A stretch of DNA of 5,910 bases from Candidatus Bathyarchaeota archaeon B63 (lineage in GTDB: Archaea > Thermoproteota > Bathyarchaeia > Bathyarchaeales > DTEX01), in NCBI GenBank assembly GCA_001593845.1, contig LUCF01000091.1:1-5910 (forward strand). Reading direction: 5' to 3'. The notes under the pieces are model-generated. The model saw nothing but the letters and a program-made list of their open reading frames with translations. It was not told the origin of the DNA and ran no database searches. Numbering within the stretch: the stretch's first letter is position 1; every line of letters starts with the position of its first letter. The position numbers and the translations under genes were made by a program. This document shows positions 1 to 5,129 of the stretch, one piece after another.

Positions 1-7
1 AAAGGGG

Positions 8-28
8 CTTAATGCAGGCTTCGAGATG
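8..28 (+). repeat. Imperfect direct repeat, left copy
   Basis: CTTAATG, two extra bases (CA), then GGCTTCGAG, A, TG. The same string without the two extra bases, and with G in place of A, lies at 1344-1362 just behind the mtaB gene. In this copy the last three bases are the mtaB start codon, and the TAA at 10-12 could be the stop of an upstream gene. Confidence 0.5.
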
Positions 29-1348
29 CCGAGGGAGAAAGGCCGTAGAACAGTCTATGCTGAGAATTACGGCTGCGCCGCTAACAAGTTTGATTTAGGA
101 GTGATGCTCGGCCGATTGAAGGCTGACGGGTACGGACTCTCCAGCGACCCAGAAGAGAGCGACGTGATCCTCATCAATACTTGTGGAGTAAAGAAGCCGA
201 CCGAGGACCGGGTGATCGAGAGGATACGCCGCCTAAGCCGACTTCGCAAGCCGCTCATCATATCCGGATGCTTACCCCGGATCAATCCTGAGGCGATACG
301 GAGAGCAGCGCCGAACTTCGCTGCTATGCTGGATCCCAGAAGCGTCAACAGGATAACGAGGGCCATAGAGTACGCCTTGAGCGGCGGGAGGAACATGATA
401 TTCTTCTCCGACGCTCCTCCCCAGAAATTGAGGGAGCCCACGTTGAGGCTCAGCGGGGTCATAGAGATCATAGCGATCTCCGAGGGGTGTCTTGGGGAAT
501 GCGCATACTGCTGTGTGAGGTTTGCTAGGGGCAGGCTCCATTCTTACCCAATTGGTGAAGTAGTCGAGAGGGTGAGGAGGGCGGTCTCAGAGGGAGTGAA
601 GGAAGTATGGTTAACCTCCCAGGACACCGGCGCCTACGGGATGGATGCCGATACGAGCCTTGCCGAGCTGCTTGATGAGTGCATCAGGATTCCAGGCAAG
701 TTTATGATCAGGGTGGGCATGATGAACCCGAATCACGCTCGGGCTATCCTCCCCGAGCTCATCGAAGCCTTCAAGAATGAGAAGATATTCAATTTTCTCC
801 ACATGCCCGTGCAGAGCGGGGATGATGATGTGTTAAGGAGGATGAACAGGAAGTACACTGTGGAGGAGTTCAAGGAAGCCGTCGAGGAGTTCAGGAGGGA
901 GATACCGGACTTGACGCTCTCGACGGATGTTATCTGCGGCTTTCCAGGGGAGGACCCCGAAGCATTCGAGAATACTATCCGGCTGATAAGGGATGTTAAG
1001 CCTGACATCGTGAATATATCGAGGTTCTTCCCTAGGCCCGGGACGCCCGCCGAGAGGATGGAACAGCTCGACAGGGACGTGATCAAGAGACGGAGTAGGA
1101 GGATCTCTGAAGTCACAAGGGCGATCTCGCTTGAAAGGAACAGGAGATGGCTGGGCTGGGAGGGAGAGGTCCTTATAGATGAAAAAGGCAGGGGAACCTC
1201 TTGGATAGGGAGAAACTTCGCTTATAAGCCGATAGTTTTGAGGAGGGGGGGTGAATTGATGGGCAGATTCCTAAACGTCAGAGTCGTCAAGGCGTTCCCC
1301 ACTTATCTGGAGGCGGAGATTCTGGGTGACGGAGGACCGTTTCCTTAA
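26..1348 (+). CDS. mtaB: Archaeal-type tRNA (N6-threonylcarbamoyladenosine-37) methylthiotransferase, e-MtaB
   Basis: A radical-SAM enzyme expected to add a methylthio group to t6A at position 37 of ANN-decoding tRNAs, giving ms2t6A. The 440 residues show the three-part family architecture. The N-terminal MTTase domain has cluster cysteines C17 (YGCAANKFD), C53 (NTCGVK) and C82 (SGCLPR). The radical-SAM core carries CxxxCxxC as C155/C159/C162 (CLGECAYC), followed by VQSGDD near residue 263 and DVICGFPGED near 300. A C-terminal TRAM-like RNA-binding region runs from about 377 to 434. Length is normal for the archaeal/eukaryotic (CDKAL1-like) branch. ATG 26 is the first possible start in the window, and the conserved VYAENYGC begins at residue 10, so it is probably right. 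However, the frame is open to the window edge, so an upstream start cannot be excluded. No strong ribosome binding site is seen. The family is clear; the exact tRNA substrate is inferred. Confidence 0.95.
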   Translation: MPREKGRRTVYAENYGCAANKFDLGVMLGRLKADGYGLSSDPEESDVILINTCGVKKPTEDRVIERIRRLSRLRKPLIISGCLPRINPEAIRRAAPNFAAMLDPRSVNRITRAIEYALSGGRNMIFFSDAPPQKLREPTLRLSGVIEIIAISEGCLGECAYCCVRFARGRLHSYPIGEVVERVRRAVSEGVKEVWLTSQDTGAYGMDADTSLAELLDECIRIPGKFMIRVGMMNPNHARAILPELIEAFKNEKIFNFLHMPVQSGDDDVLRRMNRKYTVEEFKEAVEEFRREIPDLTLSTDVICGFPGEDPEAFENTIRLIRDVKPDIVNISRFFPRPGTPAERMEQLDRDVIKRRSRRISEVTRAISLERNRRWLGWEGEVLIDEKGRGTSWIGRNFAYKPIVLRRGGELMGRFLNVRVVKAFPTYLEAEILGDGGPFP

Positions 1349-1362
1349 TGGGCTTCGAGGTG
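1344..1362 (+). repeat. Imperfect direct repeat, right copy
   Basis: CTTAATG followed directly by GGCTTCGAG, G, TG. It matches the left copy at 8-28 except for one substitution and a two-base gap. The TAA in it is the mtaB stop, and the GTG at its end opens only a 13-codon frame, so no gene follows from it. Confidence 0.5.
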
Positions 1363-1399
1363 GATCGTATCTCTCCTAGCCGATCAGCCAGTCTTTATG

Positions 1400-1407
1400 T
1401 TTAAAAG
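1400..1407 (+). promoter_or_regulatory. Candidate TATA element for the small gene at 1468
   Basis: TTTAAAAG lies in an otherwise mixed-composition gap. An archaeal start site about 26 bases downstream would fall near 1429, leaving a leader of about 39 bases before ATG 1468. This suggests transcription independent of mtaB. Confidence 0.5.
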
Positions 1408-1467
1408 GGCAACCGTCCATAATCTTACTGACAGCTCGGTTAGTCGAATGCTATGGTGAGTCGGCAC

Positions 1468-1839
1468 ATGAATGAAGATGACATCTCCGTAACGTATCAG
1501 CCCGTCAGGGAGATCGTTATCCTACAGAAGAATCGTTTCAGCTCACCTGATGAGCTCGCCCGCTTCGCCTCGATCATCGCCGGCGGGAAGCCTTCAGGCC
1601 TCTACTGGGCTGAGGGAGTCGCATTCCTCTATTTTCTGCTCCCATCCTCCACTGAGACCGCCGCTAAGGCCTTAGTCGAGGATGGGAAGATTTACTGGAC
1701 GATGGTTGGTTACGCGCTCATGGAGAAGTACAAGCCGGTGATCGAGACAAGGGAGAAGATAATCGTCCCAGTCGTTGATATGTCATCAAACTCATGCCTC
1801 AGAAAGGCGGCTGAGTGGCTGAGGCAGCAAGAAAGATGA
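1468..1839 (+). CDS. Small soluble protein of unknown function
   Basis: I do not recognise this 123-residue protein. The frame extends back to ATG 1453 (128 aa), where an in-frame TAG at 1441 closes it. ATG 1468 is preferred because GGTGAG (1455-1460) sits seven bases upstream and pairs with the 16S anti-Shine-Dalgarno end. The sequence alternates predicted strands and helices. There is no signal peptide, no membrane segment long enough to be convincing, no cysteine pair that would bind metal, and no nucleotide-binding loop. One hydrophobic stretch (VAFLYFLLPSS, mid-protein) looks like a buried strand or helix. Codon use matches the neighbours, so it looks like a resident gene. It stands between mtaB and the ATP-grasp ligase with its own promoter-like element, so context says little about function. 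Confidence 0.75.
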   Translation: MNEDDISVTYQPVREIVILQKNRFSSPDELARFASIIAGGKPSGLYWAEGVAFLYFLLPSSTETAAKALVEDGKIYWTMVGYALMEKYKPVIETREKIIVPVVDMSSNSCLRKAAEWLRQQER

Positions 1840-1863
1840 TGTGGGCCCTCCAGCATAGGTTCG

Positions 1864-1882
1864 GGTTAAATAGAAATTTAAG
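1864..1882 (+). promoter_or_regulatory. A/T-rich promoter candidate for the ATP-grasp gene
   Basis: GTTAAATA and AAATTTAAG lie in tandem in the 45-base gap. A TATA centred near 1880 predicts transcription starting close to ATG 1906, and one centred near 1867 predicts a start near 1893. Either would put ATG 1885 outside the transcript, which favours ATG 1906 with little or no leader. Confidence 0.4.
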
Positions 1883-1905
1883 AGATGTCACAGAAGACTA
1901 GGGGT

Positions 1906-2352
1906 ATGAAGGTCGGGATCCTAACACGCAACGAAGAATCATGGTGTTCCATGCAGCTGAAAGGTTCTCTCATCAAGTATGGGGCATCTCCGATCTGCTT
2001 CCGCTTCCGCGATCTGGTCGCCAAGGTCGGGTTTAAACCGGAATTCTCGATGGGCGAGACTGATGTCCTAGCGGATCTAAGGGCCATAATAGTCCGGCCG
2101 ATAGGCAGGGGGTCACTCGAAGAGATAATCTTCAGGATGGATCTGCTTCACAGGCTTAAGAGGCTCGGCATGTACATCTTGAACCCTCCATCCGCGATTG
2201 AACGTTCAGCCGATAAGTACTACGCATTATCATTGCTGGAGGAGGAGGGCCTCCCAGTCCCCAGAACGGTCGTGGCTGAGAGCGCCGAGCCGCCTTCTCT
2301 GAGCTGGGCGGGGATGTCATCGTTAAGCCGATCTTCGGATCTCGAGGGATAG
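1906..2352 (+). pseudogene. RimK-type ATP-grasp glutamate ligase, N-terminal part (frameshifted)
   Basis: The first half of an ATP-dependent alpha-L-glutamate ligase of the RimK/CofF/MptN group. From ATG 1906 (MKVGILTRNE) it has the pre-ATP-grasp fold, then RPIGRGSLEEIIFRMD near 2092-2139, and the family hallmark NPPSAIERSADKYYAL followed by EEGLPVPRT near 2179-2268. From about 2290 this frame stops resembling the family (PPSLSWAGMSS) and ends at TAG 2350-2352. The expected continuation FSELGGDVIVKPIFGSRGIG is in the -1 frame. ATG 1885, seven codons upstream, is an alternative start but has no ribosome binding site and lies before the predicted transcription starts. With one base restored near 2289, the two halves give about 294 residues, the usual family length. 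The break may be a real mutation or a sequence error. Confidence 0.85.
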
Positions 2353-2789
2353 GCTCCACGAGGATCTCTGATATCAACGTGGCTGAGAGGATATTCCGAG
2401 CTCTCGACTTTAATCATCAGATAATCTATATACAGGAGTTCATCCAGCATGGATGTTTTGACCTCCGACTTCTCGTGTTGGGGGGACGGGTCTTGGCCTC
2501 GATGAAGAGGATAGGCACATCATGGAAGACGAACATAAGCCAGGGAGCCAAGCCTGTGCCCTACACCCCAACCCGCAGGATTAAGGACCTCGCAGTTAAG
2601 GCCGCTGAGGTCTTAGGATGCGAATTAGCTGGGGTTGACATCCTGCAGACGGAGAAGGGACCAATTCTGATAGAGCTTAACAGCCAACCTGGCTGGAGGG
2701 GACTGCAGACGGTAACGGAGATAAGCATCGCGGACGAGATTGCTAAGTATGTCATCTCCAGAGCGGGGGAACCGAAGGGTAACGAATGA
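2280..2789 (+). pseudogene. RimK-type ATP-grasp glutamate ligase, C-terminal catalytic part
   Basis: The ATP-binding and catalytic half of the ligase, open in this frame from 2280 (a TGA sits at 2277). Family-like sequence begins near 2292 with AFSELGGDVIVKP (the nucleotide-contacting lysine) and the glycine-rich SRGIGS loop. Then follow YIQEFI, the FDLRLLVLGGRV strand pair, SWKTNISQGA, AGVDILQ, and the metal-binding LIELNSQPGWRGLQ near 2667-2709. All are standard for RimK-like ligases that add alpha-linked glutamate. The best functional guesses are CofF (capping F420-2) or MptN (tetrahydromethanopterin), because cofE is close by; I cannot decide between them. An automatic call could start at ATG 2379, but that drops the ATP loop, so this is not an independent gene. 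The stop TGA overlaps the next start as ATGA, suggesting translational coupling. The intact frame and motifs argue that any mutation is recent. Confidence 0.85.
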
Positions 2790-3415
2790 AGAATAGAACA
2801 TGCATAATCTTGGCCGGTGGATCCGCGGAGAGGTTTGGACGTGACAAGGGACTTTTGGAGCTCGGCGGGAGACCGCTCGTTCTACATGTCTTCGAGAGGG
2901 TCAGGGAACTCGTGGATGAGGTCATAGCAGTCGTGGGATCCGAAGAGCAGAAGACTGAATACTCAAGCGTCTTTCCTCAGGGGGTTAAAATTCATGTTGA
3001 CATTAAAGATGGAGAATCCCCCCTCATCGGGGCGCTGACGGGCCTCGCCCGAGCTAGCGGCTCATACTCCCTGCTGCTGCCCTGTGACGCCCCCTTCATA
3101 TCAACGGAAGTGATCGATCTATTATTCGAGGCTTCCATAGGGGTTGACGCGTCTATCCCGAGATGGCCGAACGGATACATCGAACCGCTCCAAGCCGTCT
3201 ATCGGACAAGAACGGCCCTCTCAGCCGCTGAAGAGGCGGTCGATAGGGGCGAGCTGAGAATGCGGTCGATGATCTCCCGGCTTCGCCGGGTCAGGTACTT
3301 CTCAACGATGGTGCTCAGGGAACTCGACCCAGACCTCCTGACCTTCTTCAACGTGAATACAATCATGGATCTGAAGAGGGCTGAGGCGCTAATGAGGGCG
3401 AGGAGAAGCCGTTAA
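2786..3415 (+). CDS. mobA: MobA-family molybdenum cofactor guanylyltransferase
   Basis: A 209-residue Rossmann-like nucleotidyltransferase, the normal MobA length. It should transfer GMP from GTP to molybdopterin cofactor in the cytoplasm. The signature loop LAGGSAERFGRDKGLLEL runs from residue 9 to 26. SPLIGALTGL lies at about 78-87, and the metal-binding Asp of PCDAPF is D101, matching Asp101 of the E. coli enzyme. The C-terminal FFNVNT is at 187-192. It starts on the ATG that overlaps the ligase stop by four bases, with GAAGGGT a few bases upstream as a modest ribosome binding site, so the two are likely one operon. The neighbourhood (ATP-grasp ligase, convergent cofE) raises the possibility that its substrate is tied to F420 or pterin chemistry rather than Mo cofactor. 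The sequence itself reads as ordinary MobA and not as CofC. Confidence 0.88.
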   Translation: MKNRTCIILAGGSAERFGRDKGLLELGGRPLVLHVFERVRELVDEVIAVVGSEEQKTEYSSVFPQGVKIHVDIKDGESPLIGALTGLARASGSYSLLLPCDAPFISTEVIDLLFEASIGVDASIPRWPNGYIEPLQAVYRTRTALSAAEEAVDRGELRMRSMISRLRRVRYFSTMVLRELDPDLLTFFNVNTIMDLKRAEALMRARRSR

Positions 3416-3433
3416 CCGCATCCTTACACGCCA

Positions 3434-4192
3434 TCAAATGAAGAGGGCCTTCTCCCTCGGCCATATGAGCTCCCGTGCGGAGGCTTCCTCAGCCCTCTCG
3501 TATGGGTATCCCCTGATTATCGCCGCTGGCACTCCCTCATCCGCCTGCCCGATTACGAGCTCAGCCGCTGAGCAGAGCTCATCAGCGATGGCTGTCTGCT
3601 TGATCCTCAGCGTATAGCCGAATAGGTCGGTCTCGTCTCTTCTATCCCGGATCGGCTTAATCCCAGCGACCCCGATGGCGACGTTTATCTCGCCCCTCCT
3701 AAGGGCCCGCCCATGAGTATCCGAGATTATCACGGCGACATCATTCCCCGTGAGCTCCCTTATCCGCCGGCGTATCCTCTGCGCCGATGCATCTGGATCC
3801 TCAGGCAGGGGTGCGACGTTCCTCTCACCTGGAACGTTTGACTTGTCCACACCGGCATTCGCGCAGATGAATCCGTGCTTCGTCTCAGATATTATGTGGC
3901 CTCCGCCCATTCTAACTATGGACCTGGATTCTCTCAAGATGACCTCAATCAACGCTGGGTCCCTATTATGCTCTGACGCTAGGGTCCTAGCAAACTCGGA
4001 TGGGGACACCTCATCGAGGTTTATCACGTTCCCCTCAGCCCTTGAGACTATGATGTGCGTCACGATGAGGATATCCCCGTCCTGCAGGGGGGCGCCCTGC
4101 TCATCAGCCGCCTTGCAGATCAGGCCTCCCAGATCGTCACCCTCCTTTATGACCGGCAGATTAAGGATCGGGATTATCTTGATTACGCGCAT
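3434..4192 (-). CDS. cofE: Coenzyme F420-0:L-glutamate ligase
   Basis: A GTP-dependent ligase that adds the first and second (gamma-linked) glutamates to F420-0. The 252 residues match the roughly 250-residue archaeal family. Motifs in order are GDDL near residue 18, GDILIVTHIIVSRAEG at 39-54, HGFICANAGVDKSNV at 106-120, ISDTHGR at 156-162 leading into NVAIGVAGI, and the C-terminal TAIADELCSAAELVIGQADEG at 200-220. The frame runs back to a TTG at 4282, but the family start (MRVIKIIP) is ATG 4192. GTGGGGG lies eight bases before it on this strand and a TATA-like element is further upstream. ATG 4225 is the other possible start. Histidine in THIIVS replaces the more usual Gln/Lys-type residue, a minor variation. 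The gene converges on mobA with an 18-base gap. Its presence implies that the organism makes polyglutamylated F420. Confidence 0.93.
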   Translation of the reverse strand: MRVIKIIPILNLPVIKEGDDLGGLICKAADEQGAPLQDGDILIVTHIIVSRAEGNVINLDEVSPSEFARTLASEHNRDPALIEVILRESRSIVRMGGGHIISETKHGFICANAGVDKSNVPGERNVAPLPEDPDASAQRIRRRIRELTGNDVAVIISDTHGRALRRGEINVAIGVAGIKPIRDRRDETDLFGYTLRIKQTAIADELCSAAELVIGQADEGVPAAIIRGYPYERAEEASARELIWPREKALFI

Positions 4193-4236
4193 ATCGGCTG
4201 CCCCCACGATGGCTTCTATCTTCATTATGGAGGATG

Positions 4237-4250
4237 CTTTTATTCTTGAC
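4237..4250 (-). promoter_or_regulatory. Candidate cofE promoter
   Basis: On the minus strand AATAAAAG (4244 to 4237) is a TATA-like element. A start about 26 bases downstream, near 4214, leaves a leader of about 22 bases containing GTGGGGG (4207-4201) before ATG 4192. This supports the shorter cofE start and transcription separate from the Rpb5-like gene. Confidence 0.4.
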
Positions 4251-4280
4251 CCCGCTCTGAGGCTTCGGGAGAGCGCCTCC

Positions 4281-4287
4281 AAAAAAA
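4281..4287 (-). terminator. Oligo-T terminator behind the Rpb5-like gene
   Basis: Seven consecutive T on the minus strand, 28 bases beyond the stop codon of the Rpb5-like gene and upstream of cofE. Archaeal RNA polymerase stops at such U-runs without needing a hairpin. It would separate the two genes into different transcripts. Confidence 0.5.
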
Positions 4288-4315
4288 GATATGCATGATC
4301 ATCCGAGATGGAGAG

Positions 4316-4855
4316 TTATACGACGTATCTGTAAGTCACGTATATCCCGGCCGTGGGGCTCTTCCTGATGATCTTGATGATGTCGCCTGGCTTAGCCCCT
4401 ATGAGGAAGATCGCTGGGTCGGATCTTCTTATATGTGGAAGCTGATATGGGCTGATGTGATGCTTCTTCAGCAGCTCCTCAGCCTCCTCCTTGCTGAGAA
4501 TCTCATGTTTCGGGACCAGATCATGCTTGAAGATGTTGAATGAGGGGATCTTGGAGATCTCTATGATCTCGATATCCTTTGATCTCGCCTCCTTCTTCGC
4601 CGAGTAGGAGAAGCCGGTTCCGATCAGGATTCCTCCGTCATATCCCTCCTTGATTATCTTCTCCCTCATCTTTCTAACCTGCCTCACCCCAACCTTTCCT
4701 GAGATCAGCTGAGACTCCTGGATTATCCTTAGGAGAAGCCTTTTTCCATCCCGCTTCGTTATGATGCTGAGGTCCTTATAGTATTTCTCCTGGGTCTCCG
4801 ACTCTATCTGGTACCCCCTGAAGTTGAGTAGGAGATTAACCTTCTTCTCCAGCAT
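4316..4855 (-). CDS. rpoH: Rpb5-like RNA polymerase subunit H with N-terminal jaw-like domain
   Basis: A subunit of the archaeal RNA polymerase, contacting downstream DNA and the clamp/assembly region in known structures. Residues 111-179 are an unmistakable RpoH/Rpb5 assembly domain: HDLVPKHEILSKEEAEELL, QLPHIRRSDPAIFLIGAKPGD, then IIKIIRKSPTAG and a tyrosine-rich end. Standard archaeal RpoH is only about 75-85 residues and is just this domain. Here about 110 extra residues precede it, as in eukaryotic Rpb5 (about 210). They show a restriction-endonuclease-like alternation: D28 strand, RLLLRIIQ at 39-46, VGVRQVRKMREKI helix at 55-67, GGILIGTGFSYSAKKEA at 74-90, IEIIEI at 95-100. The catalytic E/QxK position reads RII, so nuclease activity is unlikely. 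ATG 4855 is the only good start; an in-frame stop lies 12 codons upstream. It has its own strong TATA box and no polymerase gene beside it in the window. Confidence 0.9.
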   Translation of the reverse strand: MLEKKVNLLLNFRGYQIESETQEKYYKDLSIITKRDGKRLLLRIIQESQLISGKVGVRQVRKMREKIIKEGYDGGILIGTGFSYSAKKEARSKDIEIIEISKIPSFNIFKHDLVPKHEILSKEEAEELLKKHHISPYQLPHIRRSDPAIFLIGAKPGDIIKIIRKSPTAGIYVTYRYVV

Positions 4856-4911
4856 GTCTGTCTCTTCATCTTTTCTCTTCGACGTGTCTTATCCCTCATT
4901 GAAGGGGCTCT

Positions 4912-4928
4912 ATTAACGAAACGTTAAT
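4912..4928. promoter_or_regulatory. Perfect 7-3-7 palindrome, candidate operator of the Rpb5-like gene
   Basis: ATTAACG (4912-4918), spacer AAA, CGTTAAT (4922-4928). It covers about -16 to +1 relative to the start predicted from the TATA box at 4935-4942. A dimeric repressor bound there would block initiation. TATTAACG occurs again at 5041-5048, in front of the divergent CBS gene. Confidence 0.5.
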
Positions 4929-4934
4929 GGACGG

Positions 4935-4948
4935 TATATAAACCTTTC
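4935..4948 (-). promoter_or_regulatory. Strong BRE/TATA promoter of the Rpb5-like gene
   Basis: On the minus strand GAAAGG (4948-4943) directly precedes TTTATATA (4942-4935), close to the archaeal consensus. Transcription should begin near 4911-4914, giving a leader of about 56 bases. The TATA is partly symmetric (TATATAAA on the plus strand), but the BRE orientation favours the minus direction. Confidence 0.75.
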
Positions 4949-4983
4949 ACGCCCGCCAGGCCACATTAGGCGGAAGGGACATC

Positions 4984-5015
4984 AGGGCAGCCCTATTGAG
5001 GATATGGGCGCCCAT
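4984..5015. promoter_or_regulatory. Two GC-rich palindromes about two helical turns apart
   Basis: AGGGCAGCCCT (4984-4994, odd palindrome) and ATGGGCGCCCAT (5004-5015, perfect 12-base palindrome). They share the GGGC/GCCC core and have centres about 20.5 bases apart, so they face the same side of the helix. They lie between the two divergent promoters. No gene or T-run terminator is associated, so a protein-binding pair is the simplest reading. Confidence 0.35.
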
Positions 5016-5040
5016 TTATCAGCGGATGCTTAAAAAACTG

Positions 5041-5083
5041 TATTAACGTCTCTTCCCTCCGGATACACAAAAAATTAAAATAA
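5041..5083 (+). promoter_or_regulatory. Promoter region of the CBS gene
   Basis: TATTAACG (5041-5048) repeats the half-site of the palindrome at 4912-4928. AATTAAAATAA (5073-5083) is the best TATA candidate; it predicts a start near 5104 and a leader of about 26 bases carrying GGGAGG. TTTAATAG at 5087-5094 is a second candidate, but it would place the start almost on the ribosome binding site. Confidence 0.45.
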
Positions 5084-5129
5084 TGGTTTAATAGCTCTTG
5101 ACTCGAGTGGTTCCCACGGGAGGATGAGG

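Noticed and set aside
733..1116. Minus-strand open frame inside mtaB
   Set aside because: Serine/leucine-rich shadow of the conserved radical-SAM region, without start signals.
2310..2313. GGGG run as a programmed -1 frameshift site in the ATP-grasp gene
   Set aside because: Frame 3 already looks family-like upstream of it (AFSELGG), so the shift must lie before about 2295, where no slippery heptamer is visible.
2786..3415. mobA as CofC (2-phospho-L-lactate guanylyltransferase)
   Set aside because: The LAGGSAERFGRDKGLLEL loop and FFNVNT end are MobA features; the CofC N-terminal signature is absent.
4193..4282. Longer 282-residue CofE starting at TTG 4282
   Set aside because: The extra 30 residues have no family counterpart, a TTG start is unlikely, and promoter-like and ribosome-binding sequences lie inside the extension.
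3750..4298. A 182-codon open frame on the plus strand opposite cofE
   Set aside because: It is antisense to a clearly conserved protein, has no recognisable motifs, and its composition mirrors the real gene.
4935..5040. Small RNA transcribed rightward from TATATAAA at 4935
   Set aside because: The BRE is on the other strand, no T-run ends such a transcript, and only a nine-codon frame (ATG 5004) is present.
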